Position numbers and translations under genes: made by a program. The notes under the pieces are model-generated. The model was given only the letters and a program-made list of their open reading frames with translations. It searched no databases and was not told the origin of the DNA. Positions 1 through 5,496 of a stretch of DNA of 5,496 nt are shown here, in pieces (the first letter of the stretch is position 1; each line of letters opens with the position of its first letter). The stretch is from Acidobacteriota bacterium. GTDB taxonomy: Bacteria; Acidobacteriota; Terriglobia; Terriglobales; Acidobacteriaceae. The DNA lies in the NCBI GenBank assembly GCA_021798235.1, contig JAJZMO010000082.1, positions 1 through 5,496 of the forward strand, in the 5' to 3' direction.

Positions 1-713
1 CCGTGCGCATTGGGCACGATGCGATACACGAGGCCGCGGCCATCACTGCCCGCGTACAGCGTTCCCTCCGCGCCAAAGAGCAGGCAGCGAATGTGCTGCT
101 CGGCGCTGGTGAAGTATGCCTCCGACTGCGCGGCTGGCTGTTGGGGATTGACGCGATAGATCGCCGCAGGCCCGCCGGTGGCGATGTATAAGCGTCCCTG
201 TGCGTCGAAGGCCAAGTCCCAAATATAGGTGGGCCTGGTGCGGATCTTTTCCGTGTCGAAGACAACCGTCGGCTGCGTGCCCGGCTTGGCGCTGGGGTCG
301 ATGCGATAGACCTTGCCGTGGGGCAGCGTGGCTGCGTACAACAGGCCATCCGGCCCCAGACGCACGGACTGCACCGAGACGGCATTTCCCAGCGCTTTTG
401 TATCCAACAATGTTGTGGCGTTACCGTTGGGAGCCACCTTGAGCACCAGAGCCGGGGAGCCGGTGCCAAGATATGCGTTGCCATTCGCATCGACAGCAAC
501 GGCCCACACATCTGCGGCAGACGTGGTGAGCAGCTCTTGCGCAACGGGCGCAGGCAGCAGCGCGCCATCGCTGGCGATGGCCACGCCGACGGGCGTGCCT
601 TTTTCAAAAGCGTCGGTGGTGGACTGCGACCAGAGCCGTGTGCGCTGTGCGTACAGCGGCAGGGCCGCCAAAGTGCAGAGAAAAATTCCTGTGCGTAGGC
701 AACGAGAGGTCAT
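1..713 (-). CDS. Secreted beta-propeller (NHL/WD40-like) protein, C-terminus cut by window edge
   Basis: The first 237 complete codons of this gene are visible and the frame stays open to base 1. Residues 1-23 look like a Sec signal peptide: arginines at 4 and 7, a hydrophobic core, then LYA before Q23. The mature part opens with a FEKGT...SDG segment (36-50) that I recall from a family common in Acidobacteriota. At least four propeller-type repeats follow, near residues 70-95, 116-140, 163-190 and 207-232. Each has the pattern D/P-x-G-x-LY-x-A/G-T-G followed by a V/IYR-hydrophobic-x-P strand. No catalytic residues are evident, so a binding or scaffold role outside the cytoplasm is inferred. 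I chose the ATG at 711-713 because GGAG lies 5 bases upstream. An in-frame ATG at 741-743, ten codons earlier, overlaps the stop of the S55 gene (TAATG) and is a real alternative. The gene is probably co-transcribed with that upstream gene. The exact subfamily is uncertain. Confidence 0.85.
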   Translation of the reverse strand, partial: MTSRCLRTGIFLCTLAALPLYAQRTRLWSQSTTDAFEKGTPVGVAIASDGALLPAPVAQELLTTSAADVWAVAVDANGNAYLGTGSPALVLKVAPNGNATTLLDTKALGNAVSVQSVRLGPDGLLYAATLPHGKVYRIDPSAKPGTQPTVVFDTEKIRTRPTYIWDLAFDAQGRLYIATGGPAAIYRVNPQQPAAQSEAYFTSAEQHIRCLLFGAEGTLYAGSDGRGLVYRIVPNAH

Positions 714-742
714 TCGAACTCCAAACCCATAGGGTGCGGTCA

Positions 743-2578
743 TTATGGTTGCAACTCCAACGAGAGAATCTGGGAGCCATCGACGACAGTGTCCACGGCA
801 GCTGAGCCGAGCGGCACCGCTGTCTGTCCCTGCATCGTCACAGCGCCGCCGTTGCCATCGGCGGATTGCAGCACGTTGGCCATGGAGAGCGGCACGGCGG
901 GCAACAACGCGCCATTGATTGTGGCCTGCGTCTGCGGCTCCAACAGCGTGACGTAGAGGTGGTCATTCGTGTGCAGTTCGTTCAAGCGCGCGATGGTGGT
1001 GCGCAAATCCAGTTGTTGCGCTGAGGGCACGGTCAGTGGGCTGATCATTTGGTCCAGCAGTGCGCCGTTGCTGACCAGCAGTTGTACCGTGCCGGCGTGC
1101 AGCGTTGCGGGCAGGCGCACAGGGATGCGCACCACGCGCGGCGCTTGGCGATAGGGCAGCAGCGTCGCTTCCACGGTAACGGTTTGGCCCACGTGTGCGA
1201 TGGGGTCAATGACACGCGCCTGTTGTAGCGTGGCCGTGCGCCGCCCGGCAACCTGCTCGAAGTCCACTTGCAGGGAGCGCACCGGCGGTAGCTGCCGCTC
1301 ATTTCCGTAGAGCAGGCCAAAGCGCTGGCTGATGGCCATGGCTGCCGCTGCGCTGGGCGGCAAGTGCGCATTGGGCGCGAAGAGGTCGTTGAGAATGACC
1401 GAGGGCGCGCCATCAAAGGCAATCACGCCGTGCATGCGATAGCTGGCCTGATCGTTGTATCCGTTGGTGCCGAGCATGGCCTGATACACCGAGACGGTCA
1501 CCGCTCCCGGAGTCAGGCGGGGATGTTCTGCGACGGAAAAGTGGTAGGTGTGCGGCGCATCGACTCCGTGCATCGTTACTGTGACCGGCAACATGGGAGC
1601 GATCGCGCCCAGCTGCCCTAAAATTCCCGAGGCGCGGTCGCCGGTAAATGCGCCCACGGTCTCCGTGGTGTTGATGATCTTGACCGGATCCAGCGGCGAA
1701 GCCACCGTGGCTACGACTTCAGCCTTCGTCATGGGCAGATCAATGTCGCCGTACTGGGTTACCGGATGCCCGCAGGCCAGCAATTGTTTTGCGTCGATGT
1801 ACGTTACCGTGCAGGTGGCCGACATATTCAGGTCCCCTTGCACAATGATGGCGCTGATGGCCGAGCCGGGCAGTATCGCGCCGGGCTGCTTTGCGTTGGG
1901 ATCGGATCCGCCAATGCCGGTTGAATCGGAGACAAAACCCAGCGAGTGAAATTGATTTTGAAACAGCGCAATCGCCTGCGGTGAATAGCCATCCAAGGCC
2001 AGCGGCGCGGCAATGGGGGCAATCAGTGGCTGCGCCTGGGTTGCGCCAACGGCGGTTGTCGCCAAGGGAGCGGCTGCATCCGTAGAGATCACTGCATCGG
2101 TCGCGGCAGGTGCGTTGGGTTGCAGGACGCGCAACATTTGTTCGATCGGCGTGATGCCGGCCAACGGCTCTTTGCTGAACTGGCCGATGCGATAACCGAT
2201 TGCGCCCAGCAGTTTGCCATCAATATAGACGGGGCTGCCGCTCATGCCTGCGGCCACGCCGGTGTATTCGGGCCGACTGCCCTGCAGCCGCGCCAGTATC
2301 ATATCTTTGCCCGGCCCAATGGCGTCATGCAGGATGCCGAGAATCTCCACCTGCATTGGCTCCGGCTGCGTGCCTGTAAAAACGGTGTAGGCTGTGCCGT
2401 GCAGGCCCGCGTGTACGTTGGCCAGGGGAAAAATGTTGGCCGCGTTGCTCGGCGGCGGGGTGGTGGATGCCGTTTGCGCAACGGTTCCAGGCGCACCCAG
2501 CAGGCAGGCTGTGAGCAGGCAGACGAAGACAGATTGGCGGCGCAGCATCAGGCGAAGGGATCGGAGCAATTGCGGCAT
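743..2578 (-). CDS. Exported SpoIVB peptidase S55-like protein with C-terminal beta-rich domain
   Basis: This protein resembles the SpoIVB/S55 serine peptidase family. Numbering from the chosen ATG (611 residues), 1-34 is an export signal with arginines at 6, 9, 13 and 14, a hydrophobic core at 16-29 and TVA-Q at 32-35. Residues 105-120 hold the Ser motif GMSGSPVYIDGK (Ser113 aligns with the trypsin/HtrA nucleophile), followed by GAIGY and the segment FSKEPLAGITPIEQML. Residues 150-195 are an Ala/Pro/Thr-rich linker. Residues 238-325 contain GSAISA, a TVTYID strand, the His motif ACGHP (His271), DLPMTKAEVV and GDRASGILGQLG. Residues 430-510 look like a beta-sandwich domain. I see no PDZ domain. 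The Ser motif precedes the His motif, opposite to Bacillus SpoIVB. The frame opens at an ATG at 2696-2698, but the extra 40 residues would precede a good signal peptide and occupy the intergenic region. No start has a clear Shine-Dalgarno site; the ATG at 2546-2548 is another option, giving a short lipoprotein-like signal with LTAC. Peptidase activity is inferred, not shown. Confidence 0.88.
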   Translation of the reverse strand: MPQLLRSLRLMLRRQSVFVCLLTACLLGAPGTVAQTASTTPPPSNAANIFPLANVHAGLHGTAYTVFTGTQPEPMQVEILGILHDAIGPGKDMILARLQGSRPEYTGVAAGMSGSPVYIDGKLLGAIGYRIGQFSKEPLAGITPIEQMLRVLQPNAPAATDAVISTDAAAPLATTAVGATQAQPLIAPIAAPLALDGYSPQAIALFQNQFHSLGFVSDSTGIGGSDPNAKQPGAILPGSAISAIIVQGDLNMSATCTVTYIDAKQLLACGHPVTQYGDIDLPMTKAEVVATVASPLDPVKIINTTETVGAFTGDRASGILGQLGAIAPMLPVTVTMHGVDAPHTYHFSVAEHPRLTPGAVTVSVYQAMLGTNGYNDQASYRMHGVIAFDGAPSVILNDLFAPNAHLPPSAAAAMAISQRFGLLYGNERQLPPVRSLQVDFEQVAGRRTATLQQARVIDPIAHVGQTVTVEATLLPYRQAPRVVRIPVRLPATLHAGTVQLLVSNGALLDQMISPLTVPSAQQLDLRTTIARLNELHTNDHLYVTLLEPQTQATINGALLPAVPLSMANVLQSADGNGGAVTMQGQTAVPLGSAAVDTVVDGSQILSLELQP

Positions 2579-2675
2579 CGTTATCAGAGTAGTGCCTGCG
2601 GGCGGCTTTGCGATAGTCCAGCAGCGCACAGGGGGTTCTTGGCCGTGTATCTTGTCTCTGCGTGGGGAGTATGCG

Positions 2676-2701
2676 AAGATCATTCGTGCAGAAATCATCT
2701 T
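2676..2701. promoter_or_regulatory. Candidate operator: imperfect inverted repeat upstream of xylulokinase
   Basis: Two 9-base arms, AAGATCATT (2676-2684) and AATCATCTT (2693-2701), are inverted copies matching at eight of nine positions with an 8-base spacer. The dyad ends 46 bases before the kinase ATG and lies immediately upstream of the possible -10 box TAAAAT, where a repressor or activator dimer could act. No regulator gene is in the window to support it, and a dyad of this quality can arise by chance. Confidence 0.25.
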
Positions 2702-2735
2702 TTCTAAAATGAATTAGATTTCGATACTTTTGAGA

Positions 2736-2740
2736 AGAGG
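2736..2740 (+). promoter_or_regulatory. Ribosome binding site deciding the xylulokinase start
   Basis: AGAGG at 2736-2740 sits 7 bases before the ATG at 2748. It supports that start over the in-frame TTG at 2730, which lies upstream of this site. Confidence 0.7.
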
Positions 2741-2747
2741 CGTGACA

Positions 2748-4235
2748 ATGCGCAGTGCGTTCCTTGGCATGGATATTGGCACCGGCGGCACGCGCGCCGT
2801 TCTGGTGGATGCGAACGGCAAAGTCATCGCATCGGCTTCCAGTGAACACGCGCCCTTCCGCGCCACCAGCGATGGCTGGGCCGAGCAGGACCCCGCCGAC
2901 TGGTGGCGCGCCGCGCAAGAGGCCATCCGCGCTGTACTGGTTGCGAGCAAGTTGCTGGCCAGCGACATCGCCTGCATCGGCCTGACCGGCCAGATGCACG
3001 GAGCGGTGCTGCTCGACAAGGCTGGCGCGGTGTTGCGGCCCTCACTAATCTGGTGCGACACGCGCAGCACGCCGCAGTGCAACTGGCTGCACGCCACGAT
3101 TGGCCGCGAGAAGTTGATCGAGCTGACCTGCAACCCCGCGCTGCCCAACTTCACGCTGACCAAGCTGCTGTGGGTGCGCGACCATGAGCCGGAGATTTAT
3201 GCCCGCGTCGCTCACCTGCTTTGCCCTAAGGATTATGTTCGCTATTGCCTCAGCGGCAGCTATGCAATGGACGTGCAGGAGGCCAGCGGCACGTTGCTGC
3301 TCGACGTCACGCATCGAGCTTGGTCGAAGGAAGTGGCGCAGGCCTCCGGCGTGCCGTTGGAGTGGCTGCCGGAACTCTTCGAGTCGCCCGACATCTGTGC
3401 CCAGCTGAGCGCCGATGCTGCCGCCAAAACTGGCCTGCTGGCGGGCACGCCCATCGTGGCTGGCGCAGGCGACCAGGGTGCAGGCGCGGTCGGCATGGGT
3501 ATTTTGAAGCCCGGCGCAGTCAGCGCCACCATCGGCACATCGGGCGTGGTCTTTGCCGCAACGGATCGTCCGGTGCGCGACCCCGGCGGACGCCTCCACA
3601 CTTTTTGCCACGCCGTTCCAGGCCGCTGGCACGTTATGGGCGTCACCCAGGCCGCAGGGCTTTCCCTGCGCTGGTACCGTGATACCTTCTGCCCCGGCAC
3701 ACCGTACAACAAGCTCAATGAACTCGCCGTCAAAGTGCCCGCAGGCAGCGAAGGACTCTTTTGGACGCCGTATCTGGTCGGCGAGCGCACGCCGCATTTG
3801 GACCCGGAGGCCCGCGCCAGCTTTATCGGCCTGACCGCCGCGCATGGCCAGGGCCACTTGGTGCGCGCCATTCAGGAGGGCGTCACCTACAGCCTGCGCG
3901 ACACCTTCACTTTGTTTGCGGAGTTGGGCATTCCCGTCCGTGGCAGCGTGCGCCTGGGCGGCGGCGGTGCGCAGGGAGCACTGTGGCGGCAGATTCAGGC
4001 CGACATCTATGGCCATCCCGTTGAAATTCTCACGGCTGAAGAAGGTGGAGCCTTTGGAGCCGCGCTGCTGGCCGGCGTCGGTGCAGGCGCGTGGAAGGAT
4101 GTGGACGCAGCCTGCGACGCAGCCCTGCACGTCGCGGAGACCTTGCAGCCCCAGCCGCAGAACCGCTCCGCCTACGAGCACGGCTACGCTACCTATCGGA
4201 AAATTTATCCGGCCACACGCAGCCTGCGCGGATAA
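2748..4235 (+). CDS. xylB: Xylulokinase (FGGY carbohydrate kinase family)
   Basis: Predicted to phosphorylate D-xylulose with ATP to D-xylulose 5-phosphate in the cytoplasm, feeding the pentose phosphate pathway. The 495-residue product is close to the usual ~480-500 of the family. Visible signatures in order are: the N-terminal phosphate-binding MDIGTGGTRA (8-17, Asp9); the QMHGA substrate-site motif (82-86); IWCDTR (101-106), the counterpart of the WNDGR-type segment; GAGDQGAGAVG (239-249) with the likely catalytic base Asp242; TIGTSG (261-266); PYLVGERTPH (341-350), strongly typical of xylulokinases; and the Gly-rich ATP-site segment GGGGAQG (404-410). The frame also opens at a TTG at 2730, but the ATG at 2748 is preceded by AGAGG with a 7-base gap, so I chose it. 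The gene stands alone: no xylose isomerase, transporter or regulator is visible. Specificity within FGGY kinases cannot be proved from sequence, although QMHG and GERTPH favour xylulose. Confidence 0.93.
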   Translation: MRSAFLGMDIGTGGTRAVLVDANGKVIASASSEHAPFRATSDGWAEQDPADWWRAAQEAIRAVLVASKLLASDIACIGLTGQMHGAVLLDKAGAVLRPSLIWCDTRSTPQCNWLHATIGREKLIELTCNPALPNFTLTKLLWVRDHEPEIYARVAHLLCPKDYVRYCLSGSYAMDVQEASGTLLLDVTHRAWSKEVAQASGVPLEWLPELFESPDICAQLSADAAAKTGLLAGTPIVAGAGDQGAGAVGMGILKPGAVSATIGTSGVVFAATDRPVRDPGGRLHTFCHAVPGRWHVMGVTQAAGLSLRWYRDTFCPGTPYNKLNELAVKVPAGSEGLFWTPYLVGERTPHLDPEARASFIGLTAAHGQGHLVRAIQEGVTYSLRDTFTLFAELGIPVRGSVRLGGGGAQGALWRQIQADIYGHPVEILTAEEGGAFGAALLAGVGAGAWKDVDAACDAALHVAETLQPQPQNRSAYEHGYATYRKIYPATRSLRG

Positions 4236-4280
4236 ATAGCAGCATTTTTTTGTTGATCCATTTGGGATTGGCATGAGAAA

Positions 4281-4300
4281 CTCGCCGGGATTTCCCCGAG
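4281..4300 (+). promoter_or_regulatory. Possible RNA hairpin directly before the DUF2752 start codon
   Basis: The 20 bases before the ATG can fold: CTCG (4281-4284) pairs with CGAG (4297-4300), and GGG (4287-4289) pairs with CCC (4294-4296) around an ATTT loop, leaving a two-base CC bulge. The region contains no recognisable Shine-Dalgarno sequence, so such a structure could limit translation. The stem is short and the effect is inferred. Confidence 0.25.
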
Positions 4301-4738
4301 ATGAGAATTCATGTCATTCCCGATTGGATGCTGCAATATTTGGGCGTCCCGCAAAAATGGCGACGCCATGCCGACGCGTTTCTCTCGGCGGGCTTGGCAC
4401 TGTTCCTTGCGCCTGCGTTGATCCACATTCCGCACGTGTGCTTGTTTCAGTGGCTCTTGCACATCCCCTGTCCGGGGTGCGGAGTCCTTCATTCCATTCA
4501 ATCTTGTTTAGGCTTTCACTTCGCAGCAGCCTGGCGCTGGAATCCGGCAGGCATCTTTGTCGCTGGGGCCTTCGTGCTGGAGATGTTGCTGCGCCCGCTG
4601 GCCATCGCCCGGCCATCTGCGGGTTGCTTTGTCGAAAAAGCCTTGGACTATGGCGCATCGGGAACAATTGCAGCGTTGTTGTGCGTATGGTTGGTCAGAG
4701 TGATGGGAGGAATTTATGGCGTACATATCGTGCCCTAA
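4301..4738 (+). CDS. DUF2752 family membrane protein
   Basis: This 145-residue membrane protein belongs to DUF2752, a family without a known function. The signature CPGCG (57-61) is followed by a helix and a conserved Asn-Pro at 81-82, matching the family layout 'CPxCGxxR ... NP'. Here the usual Arg/Lys after CPGCG is replaced by His64 (GVLH). Hydrophobic segments near 26-43, 82-99 and 118-135 suggest three membrane helices, with the CPGCG motif after a short amphipathic stretch. The first ATG of the frame has no Shine-Dalgarno site; a hairpin-capable stretch ends at the base just before it. The in-frame ATG at 4328 is no better supported. The gene begins 65 bases after xylulokinase on the same strand, and its 3' end overlaps a zinc-ribbon microprotein gene by 23 bases, suggesting the two products work together in the membrane. 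Confidence 0.8.
   Translation: MRIHVIPDWMLQYLGVPQKWRRHADAFLSAGLALFLAPALIHIPHVCLFQWLLHIPCPGCGVLHSIQSCLGFHFAAAWRWNPAGIFVAGAFVLEMLLRPLAIARPSAGCFVEKALDYGASGTIAALLCVWLVRVMGGIYGVHIVP
4705..4712 (+). promoter_or_regulatory. Strong Shine-Dalgarno site for the zinc-ribbon microprotein
   Basis: GGGAGGAA lies inside the end of the DUF2752 reading frame, with 5 bases between GGAGG and the ATG at 4716. It is the main evidence that the overlapping short frame is translated. Confidence 0.8.
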
Positions 4739-4883
4739 ATGTGGGGTGCTGAATCAAAAGGCCGGTTTCCCCGCGTGGGTCATTATCGTGTCCATCTGTT
4801 TTTTTCCGGTTGGATTGCTGTCGCTGCTGGCTGGGCGCAAACCCAGCCGATGCACGAGCTGCGGCTTTATGTGGAATGCGTAG
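4716..4883 (+). CDS. Zinc-ribbon plus transmembrane microprotein (LITAF-like layout), 55 residues
   Basis: This small gene reads ATG to TAG over 55 codons. Its product has CPKCG at residues 6-10, a 21-residue hydrophobic segment at 20-40 containing FPVGLLSLLAG, then GRKPSRCTSCGFMW at 40-53. Two CxxC pairs (Cys6/Cys9 and Cys46/Cys49) on either side of one membrane-inserted segment are the layout of LITAF-like zinc ribbons, where the four cysteines bind one zinc at the membrane face. The start is preceded by GGGAGGAA (4705-4712), the strongest Shine-Dalgarno site in the window. The gene overlaps the end of the DUF2752 gene by 23 bases in another frame, so translational coupling is likely. It ends 16 bases before the converging phosphatase stop. 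Its function is unknown; a membrane-associated zinc-binding partner of the DUF2752 protein is an inference. Confidence 0.8.
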   Translation: MAYISCPKCGVLNQKAGFPAWVIIVSICFFPVGLLSLLAGRKPSRCTSCGFMWNA

Positions 4884-4899
4884 TGGGCGACATGAACGC

Positions 4900-5496
4900 C
4901 TACCGTCCCACGGGAATCGACAGTGCCAGCCCCGTGGAGCGCGTGGCTGGATCGACGATCGGCGTGGCCGTGCCCAGGATGCGTGCGACCACGCCTGGCT
5001 TGCCGGGCCGGTACAGTGCGCGATGGTTCAGCACATAGCTGCCGGTTAAAAATCCAATCGACTGGCCGATCAGCACATCCGAGGGGAAGTGGTCCCGCGC
5101 CAGCACGCGGCAGATGCTCACCGTCTCCGCAAATCCATAAGCGGGTGCGACAACATACCAGTGGGGATATTCGCCAGCGATCACGCGCGCAATCGACATG
5201 CTGGCTGTGGCGTGGCCCGATGGAAAGGAGGAATCCCACGACCAGCCCGTCGAGGGTGTCGTCCAAAAATCTCCATTGCCGTTGCCCTGGTAGGGACGCT
5301 CGCGGTTGGTGGCCAGCTTCAGGCCCAGCGTCACCGTGCCTGAATCCAGAATCGCCTCGGCGGCCAAGCGGCCCGTCTCCGCCAGTTTAGGATTTTTGAT
5401 TCCCAGACCCAGAAAATAAATGCTGGCGCTCTCGCCGCCGGTGATCCAGAACTCACCCATCATGGAGATGTTGCTGGCCGTGTTCATGCGGCTGGT
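4900..5496 (-). CDS. PAP2-family phosphatase, N-terminus cut by window edge
   Basis: A member of the PAP2 / type 2 phosphatidic acid phosphatase superfamily. These enzymes hydrolyse phosphomonoesters such as phosphatidate or undecaprenyl pyrophosphate through a phospho-histidine intermediate, usually at the membrane. Numbering from the first visible Met (bases 5485-5487), all three motifs are present: KX6RP at Lys57-Arg64-Pro65; PSGH at 89-92 with His92 as the likely acid/base; and RX5HX3D at Arg127, His133 (nucleophile) and Asp137. The usual Ser before the motif-3 Arg is Cys126. Moderately hydrophobic stretches near 48-57, 108-120 and 138-153 fit the helical core. The frame continues upstream through three more codons (Thr-Ser-Arg) to the window edge. 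Relatives I recall carry a longer N-terminus with a signal peptide, so the first Met is probably not the start. The gene converges on the zinc-ribbon microprotein gene. The substrate cannot be predicted. Confidence 0.88.
   Translation of the reverse strand, partial: TSRMNTASNISMMGEFWITGGESASIYFLGLGIKNPKLAETGRLAAEAILDSGTVTLGLKLATNRERPYQGNGNGDFWTTPSTGWSWDSSFPSGHATASMSIARVIAGEYPHWYVVAPAYGFAETVSICRVLARDHFPSDVLIGQSIGFLTGSYVLNHRALYRPGKPGVVARILGTATPIVDPATRSTGLALSIPVGR

Larger units (their letters stand above)
2579..2747. promoter_or_regulatory. Divergent intergenic region between the S55-like gene and xylulokinase
   Basis: This ~170 bp stretch separates two divergent genes and should hold both promoters. 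TAAAAT at 2705-2710 matches the sigma-70 -10 box at five of six positions on the plus strand and lies about 38 bases before the kinase ATG, but no good -35 box sits at standard spacing. An imperfect dyad lies just upstream of it and is listed separately. The minus strand has no promoter that I would defend. The minus-strand frame of the S55-like gene stays open to 2698, but the residues encoded there look non-coding and come before the signal peptide. Confidence 0.45.

Noticed and set aside
318..732. Plus-strand frames of 126-139 codons at the left edge
   Set aside because: They are antisense to the beta-propeller gene, whose repeats and signal peptide are clear on the minus strand.
2579..2698. 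N-terminal extension of the S55-like gene to the ATG at 2698
   Set aside because: The added 40 residues come before a complete signal peptide, look non-coding and would place the start against the xylulokinase promoter region.
2120..2707. 195-codon plus-strand frame opposite the S55-like gene
   Set aside because: Antisense to a well-supported gene, Cys/Arg/Gln-rich, with no domain features or ribosome site.
4217..4251. Rho-independent terminator after xylulokinase
   Set aside because: There is a run of seven T at 4245-4251, but the only nearby stem (CGCA/TGCG within 4219-4229) is four pairs and ends more than 12 bases before the T run.
3045..4274. 409-codon open frame antisense to xylulokinase
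   Set aside because: It lies wholly opposite a clear FGGY kinase, has no recognisable domain and is the expected by-product of third-position GC bias.
4273..4752. 159-codon plus-strand frame covering the DUF2752 gene in another frame
   Set aside because: Rich in Arg, Ser and Pro with no domain pattern, whereas the 4301 frame carries the CPGCG and NP signatures and membrane helices.
4883..4911. Bidirectional terminator between the converging microprotein and phosphatase genes
   Set aside because: GTGGGCG and CGTCCCAC can pair with a bulge, but there is no T run on either strand and the stem overlaps the phosphatase coding end.
4754..5266. 170-codon minus-strand frame overlapping the PAP2 and zinc-ribbon genes
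   Set aside because: It is a shifted reading of the PAP2 gene; the motifs KX6RP, PSGH and RX5HX3D are all in the other frame.

Overview
The window is a GC-rich, densely coded bacterial chromosome segment. The gene content and protein styles suggest an Acidobacteriota bacterium of the Terriglobales type: a large secreted SpoIVB/S55-type protein coupled to a 'FEKGT...SDG' beta-propeller, an acidobacterial-style PAP2 phosphatase and a lone xylulokinase. This assignment rests on recalled family resemblance, not on a database search. I see no rRNA, tRNA, CRISPR array, insertion sequence or phage gene.

Left block (1-2578, minus strand): a probable two-gene operon for exported proteins. The upstream gene encodes a ~611-residue SpoIVB peptidase S55-like protein with an export signal. 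Its stop codon overlaps a possible start (TAATG) of the downstream gene, a signal-peptide beta-propeller protein that runs off the left edge. The two products probably act together in the periplasm or envelope, but their target is unknown.

Middle (2579-4235): a ~170 bp divergent intergenic region with an imperfect dyad and a possible -10 box leads into a complete plus-strand FGGY-family xylulokinase of 495 residues. No other pentose-pathway gene is in view.

Right block (4236-5496): a 145-residue DUF2752 membrane protein is followed by a 55-residue zinc-ribbon plus transmembrane microprotein. The microprotein overlaps the DUF2752 gene by 23 bases and has a strong Shine-Dalgarno sequence, so the two form a small translationally coupled membrane unit. 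Converging on them from the right edge is a PAP2-family phosphatase with all three signature motifs, cut at its N-terminus by the window end.

The most interesting points are the order of the catalytic motifs in the S55-like protein (Ser motif before His motif, the reverse of Bacillus SpoIVB) and the overlapping zinc-ribbon microprotein. I found nothing I can defend as an entirely new system.
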